Shown here one piece after another: positions 16,378 to 24,504 of a stretch of 32,295 nt of DNA. The notes under the pieces are model-generated. The model had not been told where the DNA came from and did no database searches. It worked only from the letters and a program-made list of their open reading frames with translations. The stretch covers positions 1-32,295 of the forward strand of contig NZ_JADKCX010000100.1 of NCBI RefSeq assembly GCF_016718685.1, given 5' to 3'. The stretch is from Haliscomenobacter sp. Lineage in GTDB: Bacteria > Bacteroidota > Bacteroidia > Chitinophagales > Saprospiraceae. The translations under genes and the position numbers were made by a program. The first letter of the stretch is position 1. The number at the start of each line of letters is the position of its first letter.

Positions 16378-16414
16378 GCGAAAAGTGAAAAGCGAATAGC
16401 TTTTCGCTTTTCGT
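16378..16414. repeat. Imperfect inverted repeat built of GCGAAAAG units
   Basis: Arms 16378-16393 and 16399-16414 pair over 14 of 16 positions around a 5-nt loop (gaata). It lies in the divergent intergenic region between the hydroxylase and the LytS kinase. There is no T-run on either side, so terminator function is unlikely. Confidence 0.6.
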
Positions 16415-16467
16415 TGAAGATTTGCTTCCGTTCATTGAAATTTCAATTCTTCCCAAGCGCAATTGTG

Positions 16468-16475
16468 TAGATTTG
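16468..16475 (+). promoter_or_regulatory. Candidate -7 box for the first LytS-type kinase
   Basis: TAGATTTG matches TAnnTTTG exactly and starts 25 bp before the ATG at 16493, nearly the same spacing as at the kinase gene starting at 12000. No clear -33 element. Confidence 0.45.
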
Positions 16476-16492
16476 ACTTATACCTTCAAGCG

Positions 16493-17521
16493 ATGACAGT
16501 GAATACCCATTTTTTGAACAATTATCGCCTCAAAGTGGCCTTTCACGTAGGGGTGTGGCTGGTGCTGATTCTGGTGTATGCCTGGTTGTTCCAACCTTTG
16601 TACGGCGATTTGGGCATGAGTATCTTGCGGGGACTAGGCAATCTCCTGCCCATGGCCCTGCTGTTTTATGCCAACCTATGGCTGGTGGAGCACTATTTTG
16701 AAAAAAACCGCTATGCTCAGTTCCTGCTCTGGGCCACCGTATTGATGGTGGGCATTGCAGCATTGCGGGTCAACCTGAACCAATTTTTTCCGGAGATCAA
16801 GCCAAATTCCGTGATCTTATCGCCAGGCAACAAATGGTGGGCCGGGGCGGTGCTGACCAATATCCTTACACTTTTGGTGAGCACTTTTTACCAAATCCTG
16901 GAAATCCGTTTCCGGCACGAACAACAAAACGCGGCCATCATCAGCAAACAAAACGAGGCGCAATTGCAGTTTTTACGCGCCCAGATCAACCCGCATTTTT
17001 TGTTCAATACCCTCAACAACATCTACTCTCTGGCGGTGGTACGCTCCCCACAAACGGCAGACATGGTCATGCAGCTGTCCAAACTTCTGCGTTATGTGGT
17101 GTACGATTCAAAAGCCGAACAAATCCCGCTCGAAACCGAGGTTGACCACATTGAGCAATACCTACAGCTGTTCCGCATGCGCAGCGAAGCCCCACTCGAC
17201 ATTACGTTTCAGGTCAGTGGTGCCATTGAAGGCCTGCGTTTGGAACCGATGATGTTGATCCCCTGGTGGAGAACTGTTGCAAACACGCCGATTTTAATAC
17301 CAATGAAAAAGCGTACATTAGACTCGACCTGCGGGTAGAAAATGGCTGGTTGCACTTCCATACCACCAACACAAAAAATGACCAGGATCGCCAAAAAGAT
17401 CAGGTCGGAGGGGTTGGAATGGACAACCTCCGGCAGCGACTGGAATTGTTGTATCCAAATGCGCACCGGTTCGCCACTCAAAATAAAATTGCTGAGTTTT
17501 GAGGTGGGTTTGTCTGTCTAA
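16493..17521 (+). CDS. LytS-type sensor histidine kinase (His_kinase family, frameshifted)
   Basis: About 342 residues after repair. The ATG at 16493 is preferred over one 30 bp upstream because it follows the promoter box and directly precedes the first membrane segment. Four membrane segments occupy about 17-34, 48-66, 76-92 and 117-134. A linker helix leads to the His_kinase motif QINPHFLFNTLNN (phospho-acceptor His168) and an HATPase part. The frame breaks near 17264: CCCCTGGTGGAG would be CCCCTTGGTGGAG, giving LIPLVENCCKHA. The G2 box is GVGMDNLRQRLELLYP. The current frame stops at 17502, but removing one T from TTTT at 17497-17500 adds EVGLSV and a stop at 17521, which matches the length of the paralogue at 19107-20150. 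The partner is the LytTR regulator that follows. Confidence 0.85.
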
Positions 17522-17524
17522 AAA

Positions 17525-17683
17525 GGGTTCAGGGTTTTAGGAGTTTGAGTTTGGTAGGTCCTTCCTGAGCTCGGGGTGCCCCACTTCCGAACCGAACCTC
17601 GAACCACGAACCCCGAACCCAGAATGTGAATCTCCGAACCTAAAACCCAAAACCCTCAAACCCGAACCCCAAACCCTCAAACC
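17525..17683 (+). repeat. Degenerate GAACC/AAACCC repeat leader between kinase and regulator
   Basis: From about 17588 to 17683 the plus strand is almost only A and C plus CGAA units, with seven GAACC copies and several AAACCC copies at irregular 5-9 bp spacing, ending directly at the ATG at 17684. Upstream, 17525-17556 is G/T-rich and partly complementary; GGGTTTTAGG (17532-17541) and CCTAAAACCC (17639-17648) are a perfect 10-bp inverted repeat. Function unknown; it could fold the leader of the regulator mRNA. Confidence 0.7.
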
Positions 17684-18388
17684 ATGATCAAGATTTTCCT
17701 CGTCGACGACGAATACCTCGCCCTCAATCTATTAGAGGCCTACGTTCAGCAAGTGCCGGACCTGGAACTGGTGGGCAAAGAAAAATTGCCCATGAAGGCC
17801 CTGGAGCGCATCCAGCAGGAGCCCATTGATCTGTTGTTTCTCGACATCCAGATGCCCGTGTTGAGCGGTAATAATTTGCTCAAAACCTTGCAAAATCCGC
17901 CCCTGGTGGTGTTCACCACGGCCTATACCGAATACGCCATTGAAGCTTATGATTTAAATGTGGTGGATTATTTGCTCAAACCCTTTCCTTTTGAGCGCTT
18001 TTTGCAGGCCGTCCAAAAAGCCAAACAAGTGTTGCAGGCCCGTCAAACTCCATCCGATGCGCCGACGTCCCCCAATTTTCTCTCCCTCAAGGTAGATGGC
18101 AAACTAGTCAAAGTTGTGCTGGAAGACATCCTCTACATCGAAGGACTCAAAGAATACGTCCGCTTCGTGTGCACGGGCAACCGCAAGTACGTCACCCTCG
18201 AAAGCCTGCGCAATTTGGAGGAACAATTGCCCAGTACCCAGTTCAGCCGGGTACACAAATCCTACATCGTGGCCAACAACAAAGTCAGTGCTCTGGACGG
18301 CAACATGTTGGAAATTGGGACGGTGAAAATCCCGATAAGCCGGGGTAAAAGGGAGGACGTTGTGGCGGAAATATTTAAACCGTTTTAG
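17684..18388 (+). CDS. LytTR-family response regulator (partner of the kinase at 16493)
   Basis: 234 residues. Receiver domain with D8/D9, phospho-acceptor Asp54 (LLFLDIQMPVLSG), the TTAY motif and the LLKPF lysine. The LytTR domain spans about 135-234: VVLEDILYIEGLKEYVRF, then RVHKSYIVANNKVSAL. This arrangement is the standard LytS/LytTR two-component partner. The gene lies 162 bp after the repaired kinase end, an unusually long gap for such a pair, filled by an AC-rich repeat. It converges on the second LytTR gene, with only 11 bp between the stop codons. Confidence 0.93.
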   Translation: MIKIFLVDDEYLALNLLEAYVQQVPDLELVGKEKLPMKALERIQQEPIDLLFLDIQMPVLSGNNLLKTLQNPPLVVFTTAYTEYAIEAYDLNVVDYLLKPFPFERFLQAVQKAKQVLQARQTPSDAPTSPNFLSLKVDGKLVKVVLEDILYIEGLKEYVRFVCTGNRKYVTLESLRNLEEQLPSTQFSRVHKSYIVANNKVSALDGNMLEIGTVKIPISRGKREDVVAEIFKPF

Positions 18389-18399
18389 TATTAGGCTGC

Positions 18400-19110
18400 T
18401 CACAATTTGCTCCCCAATTCCCCCAAATACGTCTCTCCAACCGCCAGCCAAGTCCCCCCAACTTTGACCCGCGATTTTTGCACTACCTCTAGCTTATCTA
18501 CATTCACCACCACCGAACGATGAATCCGGCGAAAACCCTGTACATACAAACGTGTGGCCAGGTTTTTTAAACGCTCCAAAGTCAGGACAGGTTTGGGTTG
18601 CGACTGGAGAAAAATCTTCACATAATCCCCCATACTCTCCAGGTACAGCACATCTTTGAGTAAAATTTTGACCTTTTGATATTCCGAAAAAACAAAAATA
18701 TGATCCTCGCCAGAAACAGGAGCGGAGGCATTTACGGCTTCAGCTTTGCGCTGCAATTCCAGCAAACCAGCCGCTTTCTGCAAGGCTTTTTTGAAACGTT
18801 CTGGCGCAACGGGTTTGACCAGGTAATCCACCACATCCAAGTTGAAGCCCTCGTGGGCAAATTCCTTGTACGCGGTCACAAAGATGATCATGGGGCGTTC
18901 ATCGGGCAGCGCTTGAACGAATTGCAGCCCGCTAATGTCGGGCATATTGATGTCGCTCAAAAGCAGATCAACCGTGTTGTTTTGCAAATATTCGGCAGCG
19001 GCGGTCGCATCGGTAAAGGTCGCGAGCAATGTCCACTCCGGTACTTCCCGGGCGTATTTTTCAATGAGCACCAGCGCCAGAGGTTCGTCGTCGAGGGCGA
19101 TGAAGGTCAT
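18400..19110 (-). CDS. LytTR-family response regulator (partner of the kinase at 19107)
   Basis: 236 residues. Receiver domain with D7/D8, phospho-acceptor Asp53 (LLLSDINMPDISG), the VTAYKEFAHEGF stretch and VDYLVKPV. The LytTR domain spans about 135-236: VLLKDVLYLESMGDYVKIF, then RIHRSVVVNVDKLEVV. The start at 19110 overlaps the kinase stop by 4 bp (ATGA), indicating one operon and coupled translation. It is clearly related to the regulator at 17684 on the opposite strand, so the two pairs look like diverged paralogues. Confidence 0.93.
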   Translation of the reverse strand: MTFIALDDEPLALVLIEKYAREVPEWTLLATFTDATAAAEYLQNNTVDLLLSDINMPDISGLQFVQALPDERPMIIFVTAYKEFAHEGFNLDVVDYLVKPVAPERFKKALQKAAGLLELQRKAEAVNASAPVSGEDHIFVFSEYQKVKILLKDVLYLESMGDYVKIFLQSQPKPVLTLERLKNLATRLYVQGFRRIHRSVVVNVDKLEVVQKSRVKVGGTWLAVGETYLGELGSKL

Positions 19111-20150
19111 GGCGCGAGGTTGATTTGGAGTTTAACCACATGGGTTTGCCCATCGTTGTGGATGCTCAGGCTGTGTTTATTCGGGTAAGAGTGCTCCAGG
19201 CGTTGTTGGGTGTTGGCGAGGCCGATGCCCGATGGATTGCCGCTCTGTTCAGGTTTGAGTGGAAGCACGGGGTTTTTAACTTCCAAGGTCAGTTGTTTGC
19301 CTCGGAGTTGAATCGACACCAGCAGCTCACAAGCCGCTTTGGTGGTCAAGCCGTGTTTAAAGGCATTTTCGATAAAAGGAATCAAAATCATCGGCTCAAT
19401 TTCGATTTCCGGGGGCACTACACTGGGTAAATCCACCTGCAAATGGGCATTTGGCGGCAGGCGTAGGTGTTGTAAAGCGATGTAATTTTCAATGAACTCG
19501 ATGTCCAGCGCGAGTGGAACCATCGGTTTGGCGCACTCGTATAAAATGTAACTCACCATTTCGGAGAGCTTCAGGAGTCCACTCGGCGTTTTGTCTGGCT
19601 CGGTCAGGGAGAGGACGTAGAGATTATTCAAGGTGTTGACCAAAAAATGGGGGTTGATTTGGGACTTCAGCAAGGCAATTTCAGCTTCCAATCGCCTGCG
19701 ATTGGCTTCTTCTTCGCTTTTTTTCTTCTTTTCAAAGGCCGAAAGTCCTCCCACCGATGCTGCAGCACCAAAGAGCATCAAACCCAAAAAAATACTCGGG
19801 ATGATCAAATACTCAAGTGGTACTTGTTTCTTTTTACGCACTTCCTTACGTGCCTCGGCAGAGAGTTTTTCAGGGATGCGAAAATTGATGTCGATGACCA
19901 CCGAATACGCCACATACCCCGTCAGTGTCAGCAAAACCATACCTGTGAACAGCATTTTTTTGCCCGCAAAAAAAATAGGCAACAACACGCGATGAAACAC
20001 ATTGAAGAATACGATAAAACCCAAAACCCATAAGGTATTCAACAAGTAAAAGCCTGGCAACCTGTCTGCGGTATTGCCCGTGAAAGAAAAAACTGCCCAA
20101 ATCGTGATCCACACGGCAGCCTGGATAATGATGGCGTAGGATGTTTTCAT
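19107..20150 (-). CDS. LytS-type sensor histidine kinase
   Basis: 347 residues. Four membrane segments lie at about 7-24, 35-60, 68-88 and 113-133, with a basic loop at about 98-109 (AEARKEVRKKKQ) between the third and fourth. A Lys/Glu-rich helix leads into QINPHFLVNTLNN, with phospho-acceptor His168, the same number as in the paralogue at 16493. The HATPase part has the N box LIPFIENAFKHG and G2 GIGLANTQQRLEHSYP. No recognisable ligand-binding domain is present, so sensing is probably in the membrane. It forms an operon with the LytTR regulator downstream. It is divergent from the outer membrane receptor at 20325, which makes that receptor a candidate target or signal partner (inference). 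A poor TATTTTTT box about 45 bp upstream of the ATG is the only promoter hint. Confidence 0.93.
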   Translation of the reverse strand: MKTSYAIIIQAAVWITIWAVFSFTGNTADRLPGFYLLNTLWVLGFIVFFNVFHRVLLPIFFAGKKMLFTGMVLLTLTGYVAYSVVIDINFRIPEKLSAEARKEVRKKKQVPLEYLIIPSIFLGLMLFGAAASVGGLSAFEKKKKSEEEANRRRLEAEIALLKSQINPHFLVNTLNNLYVLSLTEPDKTPSGLLKLSEMVSYILYECAKPMVPLALDIEFIENYIALQHLRLPPNAHLQVDLPSVVPPEIEIEPMILIPFIENAFKHGLTTKAACELLVSIQLRGKQLTLEVKNPVLPLKPEQSGNPSGIGLANTQQRLEHSYPNKHSLSIHNDGQTHVVKLQINLAP

Positions 20151-20324
20151 ATCTGCGGCAAAGGTCGAGAAAAAAACGAGGCGAAAAAATAGGCTACCCG
20201 GCAGTTCACCGATACATTCTTCCTGCTGATCGAGACACCCATTTTAATAGCATTGAAAGTAGCATTTTTGTAGCGGATTTAAAAATGAACCGACACGGCA
20301 ATGCCGACACAAATTTTCAGCATC

Positions 20325-22970
20325 ATGTACAAATCAATCACCCTCACTGTTTTCTTTTTAGCGCTGATCACCCGAATTAGTGCACAAATTCCCGCAGGAG
20401 GCCCGCCTGCAGGTGCCAGGCCCGGCGCGGGTTTCGACCCTTCCAAAATGAACATTGCCCGCGTTTACGGCAAAGTAGTGGATGAAACAGGCAAAGGAGT
20501 AGGTTACGCTACGGTACAAGTTTTGGGCAAAAAATTTAATCCGGCTACTCGTGCGCTCAAGGATACCATGTGGGCTGGCCAGCTGACCGAAGAAAACGGC
20601 GATTTCAACATCGAAAAATTGCCCATGGTGGGTGATTTCGAATTGGTCATCAATTTTCTGGGTTTTGCCGAAACCAAACAAAGTTTCAACTTCGGCATGT
20701 CTGCCCCTAAAATGCCCGCTGCTGGAGCTCCCAGTGGCATGCCCGCAGGCGGCGGATTCCCAGGCATGGGTGCTGGTGCCAGTGAAAAAGACCTGGGCAA
20801 CATCAAACTCAAAACAGAAGCCAAAACCTTGAACGAAGTCGTCATTACCGACAAAGCTTCGGTGGCAACCCTGGCGCTCGACCGCAAGGCTTACCGCATC
20901 GACAAAGACCTGACCACTGCGGGTGGTACAGCACAGGACGCGCTTAAAAACGTGCCTTCTCTTTCCGTAGATTTGGACGGAAACGTGAGCTTGCGCAACG
21001 GCTCACCCCAAATTTTTGTGGATGGCCGCCCGACAACGCTTGCTTTGAATCAAATCGCTGCCGACGCGATTGAAAGTGTAGAGGTGATCACCAACCCTTC
21101 TTCCAAATTCGACGCGGGCGGTGGTACCGCCGGGATTGTCAACATTGTTTTGAAAAAAGAAAAACGCCTGGGCTACAATGGCAGCGTACGTGCAGGTACC
21201 GACACCCGCGGCGGGGTCAACTTTGGCGGGGACATCAACGCCCGGGGAAGTAAAGTGAACGTTTTTGGCTCCCTCATGGCCATGCGCAACCGAGGCAAAA
21301 TGGAAGGGGAAACCTTGCGGGAAAACTTCTTTGGTGAGCCCGCCTCCAACCTGACCCAAGTTTCCGAAGGCCAGATGAAAGGTATCTTCGCCAACGGCCG
21401 GGCCGGGGTAGACCTCTTGCTGGACAACCGCAATACTTTGACTTTTAGCGGCTCTTATGTACGGGGGAAATTCAGCCCCAATGACGCCATTACCAATACC
21501 ACCGACTTTTTGTATCCTGGCAATACCGTAACCAGCGAATATGTACGCAGCTCGGAGCAAGACCGCAGCTTTCGCAATTTTGGGGTGACCACCCAGTTCA
21601 AACACCTCTTCCCGAAAAAAGGCGCAGAATGGACGGCGGATTTCAACTTCAATCAAGTGCGTTTTGAAGGTGGCAGCGCTTTTCAAACCTTGTACGATTC
21701 GGGCTTCAGCAGCCGCGAAATGCAGGAAAGCCTGGGACAAGGTAGCTTCATGACCATCCAAACCGACTTCGTGAACCCGCTCAAAAAAGACTTCAAACTC
21801 GAAGGTGGTCTGAAAGCCGTAATGCGCAACAACCGCAACGACAACATGAACTCCGTGTTTGATGCAGACCTCAACGCCTGGCGGGCCGTTCCACAGTTGT
21901 CCGACCACTTCAAGTTCGACGATGACGTGTACGCTGGATACTTGCAACTCAGCAAGCAGAGCAAAAACTGGGGCTTCCAGGTGGGCTTGCGCGCTGAAAG
22001 TAGCCTTTATCGGGGCGCTTTGACCGACCGCGATTCTTCGTTCAGCATTGCTTACCCGATCAGTTTGTTCCCCAGCGCGTTTGTGACGCGGAAATTGAAT
22101 GATCAGGATCAAATCCAGTTGGCGTATACCCGCCGGGTCAATCGCCCGAATTTTTTCCAGACCATGCCTTTTACTGATTTCTCCGACTCGCTCAACCTGC
22201 GCCGGGGTAGCCCTACTTTGCTTCCTGAGTTTACGAACTCGCTGGAATTGTCGTACCAGAACATCTTTGCCAAAAACCACAACTTGCTGATCTCGGTGTA
22301 TTACAAGCAGGCCAGCAATTTGATTGCTTCTTACCAGTTCACCGAATTTAACGCAGATTTGAATAAAGAGGTGGTGATCACCAGTTTTGCCAACAGCAAC
22401 AGTGCTTCGGCTACCGGAGCAGAATTCACCCTGAAAAACAGTTTCTTTGGCTGGCTGGATTTAACTTCCAACCTGAACCTTTTTATGGCTACCGTGGATG
22501 CCAGCAACGTGGAAAGTGGCCTGAAAGTGAACCGCACCAGTGGCTTTTTTAAGGAGATTGTTCAGATCAAATTGCCGAAAGGTTTTGCGTTGCAATTCAA
22601 CGGGGAATACCGCTCGCGGGCTTCCTTTACGCCCGCAACCAATACCGACCCCTTCCAGGGTGGTGGCCCTCCTGCCCAAAACACGGCTCAAGGTTACACC
22701 AAAGGTTACTGGTTCCTGGACGCTTCCATCCGCAAGGACTTGTTGAAAAATCAAGGGACTTTGACGCTGAGTGCGTCGGACATCTTCAAAACCCGCAAGT
22801 TTGGGTCCTACACCTTGACCGATTTCTTTTCGCAAGAAACTTCACGGATCATGAACCCGCAGTTGCTTCGCCTGAATTTTTTCTATCGTTTTGGGAAAAT
22901 GGACATGTCGCTCTTCAACCGGAAAAACAACCGGACGAACATGCAGGGAGGGGATATGATGCAGAACTAA
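20325..22970 (+). CDS. Outer membrane receptor, carboxypeptidase-regulatory-like and OMP beta-barrel family
   Basis: 881 residues from the ATG at 20325, chosen over one 24 bp upstream because it begins a clean signal peptide (MYKSITLTVFFLALITRISA, cut before Q21). A Gly/Pro/Ala-rich stretch (21-42) precedes a CarboxypepD_reg-like fold at about 45-130 (ARVYGKVVDETGKGVGYATV). A second GMP-rich insert lies at about 133-158. The plug domain is at about 170-280 (DALKNVPSLSVDLDGNVSLR, IESVEVITNPSSKFD, GIVNIVLKK). The rest is a long beta-barrel like the TonB-dependent/OMP_b-brl_3 group. No TonB box was identified and no SusD partner is adjacent, so a glycan-uptake role is not supported. Metal, siderophore or peptide transport are possible. 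A strong terminator follows. Confidence 0.88.
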   Translation: MYKSITLTVFFLALITRISAQIPAGGPPAGARPGAGFDPSKMNIARVYGKVVDETGKGVGYATVQVLGKKFNPATRALKDTMWAGQLTEENGDFNIEKLPMVGDFELVINFLGFAETKQSFNFGMSAPKMPAAGAPSGMPAGGGFPGMGAGASEKDLGNIKLKTEAKTLNEVVITDKASVATLALDRKAYRIDKDLTTAGGTAQDALKNVPSLSVDLDGNVSLRNGSPQIFVDGRPTTLALNQIAADAIESVEVITNPSSKFDAGGGTAGIVNIVLKKEKRLGYNGSVRAGTDTRGGVNFGGDINARGSKVNVFGSLMAMRNRGKMEGETLRENFFGEPASNLTQVSEGQMKGIFANGRAGVDLLLDNRNTLTFSGSYVRGKFSPNDAITNTTDFLYPGNTVTSEYVRSSEQDRSFRNFGVTTQFKHLFPKKGAEWTADFNFNQVRFEGGSAFQTLYDSGFSSREMQESLGQGSFMTIQTDFVNPLKKDFKLEGGLKAVMRNNRNDNMNSVFDADLNAWRAVPQLSDHFKFDDDVYAGYLQLSKQSKNWGFQVGLRAESSLYRGALTDRDSSFSIAYPISLFPSAFVTRKLNDQDQIQLAYTRRVNRPNFFQTMPFTDFSDSLNLRRGSPTLLPEFTNSLELSYQNIFAKNHNLLISVYYKQASNLIASYQFTEFNADLNKEVVITSFANSNSASATGAEFTLKNSFFGWLDLTSNLNLFMATVDASNVESGLKVNRTSGFFKEIVQIKLPKGFALQFNGEYRSRASFTPATNTDPFQGGGPPAQNTAQGYTKGYWFLDASIRKDLLKNQGTLTLSASDIFKTRKFGSYTLTDFFSQETSRIMNPQLLRLNFFYRFGKMDMSLFNRKNNRTNMQGGDMMQN

Positions 22971-23012
22971 TTTTGTTTGGTTAATAGATTGATCATTTAC
23001 ATCAGATCAAGG

Positions 23013-23053
23013 CGGCGTGTACCGGAGTTGGAAATCCGGGCACGCCGTTTTTT
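23013..23053 (+). terminator. Rho-independent terminator of the outer membrane receptor gene
   Basis: CGGCGTG (23013-23019) pairs with CACGCCG (23041-23047), with an inner CCGG/CCGG stem (23022-23025 and 23036-23039), followed by six T. It begins 42 bp after the receptor stop. Confidence 0.88.
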
Positions 23054-23184
23054 GTTTATTTGAAAAAATCCTAACCCATTTCATTGGGCAATCCGCTCGA
23101 TTTGCCCTGGTAAAAACCCTGCAAAACTGCCTTACAATTGCTCAACCCATTCACCATTTTTGCCCTAATCAACAAATGTACCAC

Positions 23185-23215
23185 TTGACTCCAAGCCTCA
23201 AAAAATTGTATCTTG
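23185..23215 (+). promoter_or_regulatory. Candidate promoter of the Uma2-family gene
   Basis: TTG (23185-23187), a 21-bp spacer and TATCTTG (23209-23215) resemble the Bacteroidota TTG / TAnnTTTG promoter with one base fewer in the second box. The box starts 24 bp before the ATG at 23233. Confidence 0.4.
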
Positions 23216-23232
23216 TTCCAAAATCATTCAAT

Positions 23233-23790
23233 ATGTCTGTTCAGATACAGCGGCGATTGTTCACCGTAAGCGAGTACAACAAGATGGCTGAAGCAGGAAT
23301 ACTGCCTGAGCGTGGGGTGGAGTTGATCAACGGAGAAATCATCAACATGAGCCCAATTGGAATAAGGCATAACGCCATGGTGAGCAAATTGAATCGTTTT
23401 TTAGTAGAACAGGTAGGCCAAAATGCACTGGTGTTCCCCCAATGCGCTTTCATGGCGAGTGAATTTACTCAACCTGAACCAGACCTTGCTTTGGCCAAAT
23501 TCAGATCAGACTACTATGTCAATGCGATGCTTCGTAGTACAGATTTATTCCTTCTGATTGAAGTGTCGGATACCACTTTCAACTACGACAACAAGGTGAA
23601 ACGGGACCTTTATGCTACCGCAGGAGTATCCGAATACTGGGTCGTCGATTTGAACAAACAAAAAGTCCATGCCTACTGGGATAGTCAGGAAGGCAGCTAC
23701 CAAAACAGCAAGGTGTATAAAAAAGGAGAAACCTTGTACGCCCAGCACGTGGATTTAACTTTGGAAATGGATTGGCTTTGGACCTGGTAA
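23233..23790 (+). CDS. Uma2-family (DUF820) putative restriction-like nuclease
   Basis: 185 residues from the ATG at 23233. A longer frame opens at 23017 but would read through the receptor terminator and the promoter. The family core is present: ELINGEIINMSP near the N-terminus, QPEPDLALAK (the Asp of the PD-(D/E)xK-like fold), LLIEVSDTTFNYDNKVKRDLYATAGVSEYWVVDL (Glu of E-x-S and the downstream Lys, each within this motif). Uma2 proteins have a restriction-endonuclease-like fold, but their biological role is unknown. They are often numerous and scattered in cyanobacteria and Saprospira-type genomes. Nothing in the neighbourhood suggests a restriction-modification system; no methyltransferase is nearby. 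It converges with the beta-barrel gene ending at 23793. Confidence 0.88.
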   Translation: MSVQIQRRLFTVSEYNKMAEAGILPERGVELINGEIINMSPIGIRHNAMVSKLNRFLVEQVGQNALVFPQCAFMASEFTQPEPDLALAKFRSDYYVNAMLRSTDLFLLIEVSDTTFNYDNKVKRDLYATAGVSEYWVVDLNKQKVHAYWDSQEGSYQNSKVYKKGETLYAQHVDLTLEMDWLWTW

Positions 23791-23792
23791 AC

Positions 23793-24479
23793 TTATTTGA
23801 AAAAATAATTCAGGCCAATCCCTAGCACCCCGCTCGTAGAAAAGCTCCCTGAAAAAGTTGAAGCATAATTCTGCTCTGTTTTCGGCTCAAAACGCAAGGA
23901 AAGCCCACCAAAATAGCCGCTCACTCCAAAACGGGGACTCAAAAAATAAATCAAACCCGGATTGAAATTCAGGGAAAAATCATGCTGCTTCCATTTTGTT
24001 ATCCTTTCGACTTGACCCTGGGGCTTTTCTGTTGATTCACTGGACTCAAAACCAGCCGTAAAACTCCCGGATAAAATCACGGCAAAACGCTCCTGTAGAG
24101 ATATATACCGGTTGAGGCCGAGTGACAGATCAGTACTGAAATAGCTGTTTTGGGTATTTACCTGTTGACTGGTATACAAAGCTTGGCCATCTGGCCTTAT
24201 CTCTACTTGAGTATAGGCTAAATTAAAGCCCGTGTTGTTGCTTTGATAAAGATTTACACCAAGGGTGTAGGCCAATTTGTCTTTGATGAAACGGCCACCA
24301 AGCAGGTTAATACCTGCGCCGTTGTTGCTGCTTTTTTGATCAAGAGTGCTGCGGTAATTGTTGTTGTTAAAGGATAAACTACCGCTGATGAAGCCTTGCC
24401 CTTTGCTCAACTGGGCCATTAGTGGAAGATCAAAACTGCCAAATAAAATGAGCAATAGGATGAGGATACATTTTTTCAT
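23793..24479 (-). CDS. Small outer membrane beta-barrel protein
   Basis: 228 residues: signal peptide MKKCILILLLILFGSFDLPLMAQ, then alternating hydrophobic/polar strands (GFISGSLSFNNNNY, GAGINLLGGRFIKDKLAYTLGV, FAVILSGSFTAGFE, FGVSGYFGGLSLRFE), ending in GVLGIGLNYFFK with the terminal aromatic typical of outer membrane barrels. It resembles the outer-membrane-protein beta-barrel folds common in Bacteroidota; no enzymatic motif is present. It follows the barrel gene at 24505-25099 by 25 bp on the same strand, so the two are probably co-transcribed and may be related copies. Function unknown. Confidence 0.8.
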   Translation of the reverse strand: MKKCILILLLILFGSFDLPLMAQLSKGQGFISGSLSFNNNNYRSTLDQKSSNNGAGINLLGGRFIKDKLAYTLGVNLYQSNNTGFNLAYTQVEIRPDGQALYTSQQVNTQNSYFSTDLSLGLNRYISLQERFAVILSGSFTAGFESSESTEKPQGQVERITKWKQHDFSLNFNPGLIYFLSPRFGVSGYFGGLSLRFEPKTEQNYASTFSGSFSTSGVLGIGLNYFFK

Positions 24480-24504
24480 GTTGGATAAAGGTTTGAGGAG
24501 TGGA

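Noticed and set aside
17588..17683. Telomere-like AACCC repeats
   Set aside because: Units vary in length and sequence and the stretch lies between two bacterial genes, so a telomere or contaminating eukaryotic sequence is not indicated.
20296..20306. Short palindrome CGGCAATGCCG before the outer membrane receptor start
   Set aside because: Eleven bases with a single-base centre is too short to separate from chance, and no second copy was seen nearby.
21003..22280. Minus-strand open frame of 425 codons inside the outer membrane receptor gene
   Set aside because: It is a shadow of the receptor: no family motif, and the sense frame is fully explained by plug and beta-barrel sequence.
20325..22970. 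SusC-type glycan uptake locus
   Set aside because: No SusD-like lipoprotein or glycoside hydrolase lies next to the receptor, and the barrel looks more like the OMP_b-brl_3 group.
23017..23232. Upstream extension of the Uma2-family frame
   Set aside because: It would begin inside the terminator hairpin of the receptor gene and cross a promoter; family similarity starts only after the ATG at 23233.
23233..23790. Restriction-modification or defence island around the Uma2-family protein
   Set aside because: No methyltransferase, helicase, toxin-antitoxin pair or integrase is present in the surrounding genes.
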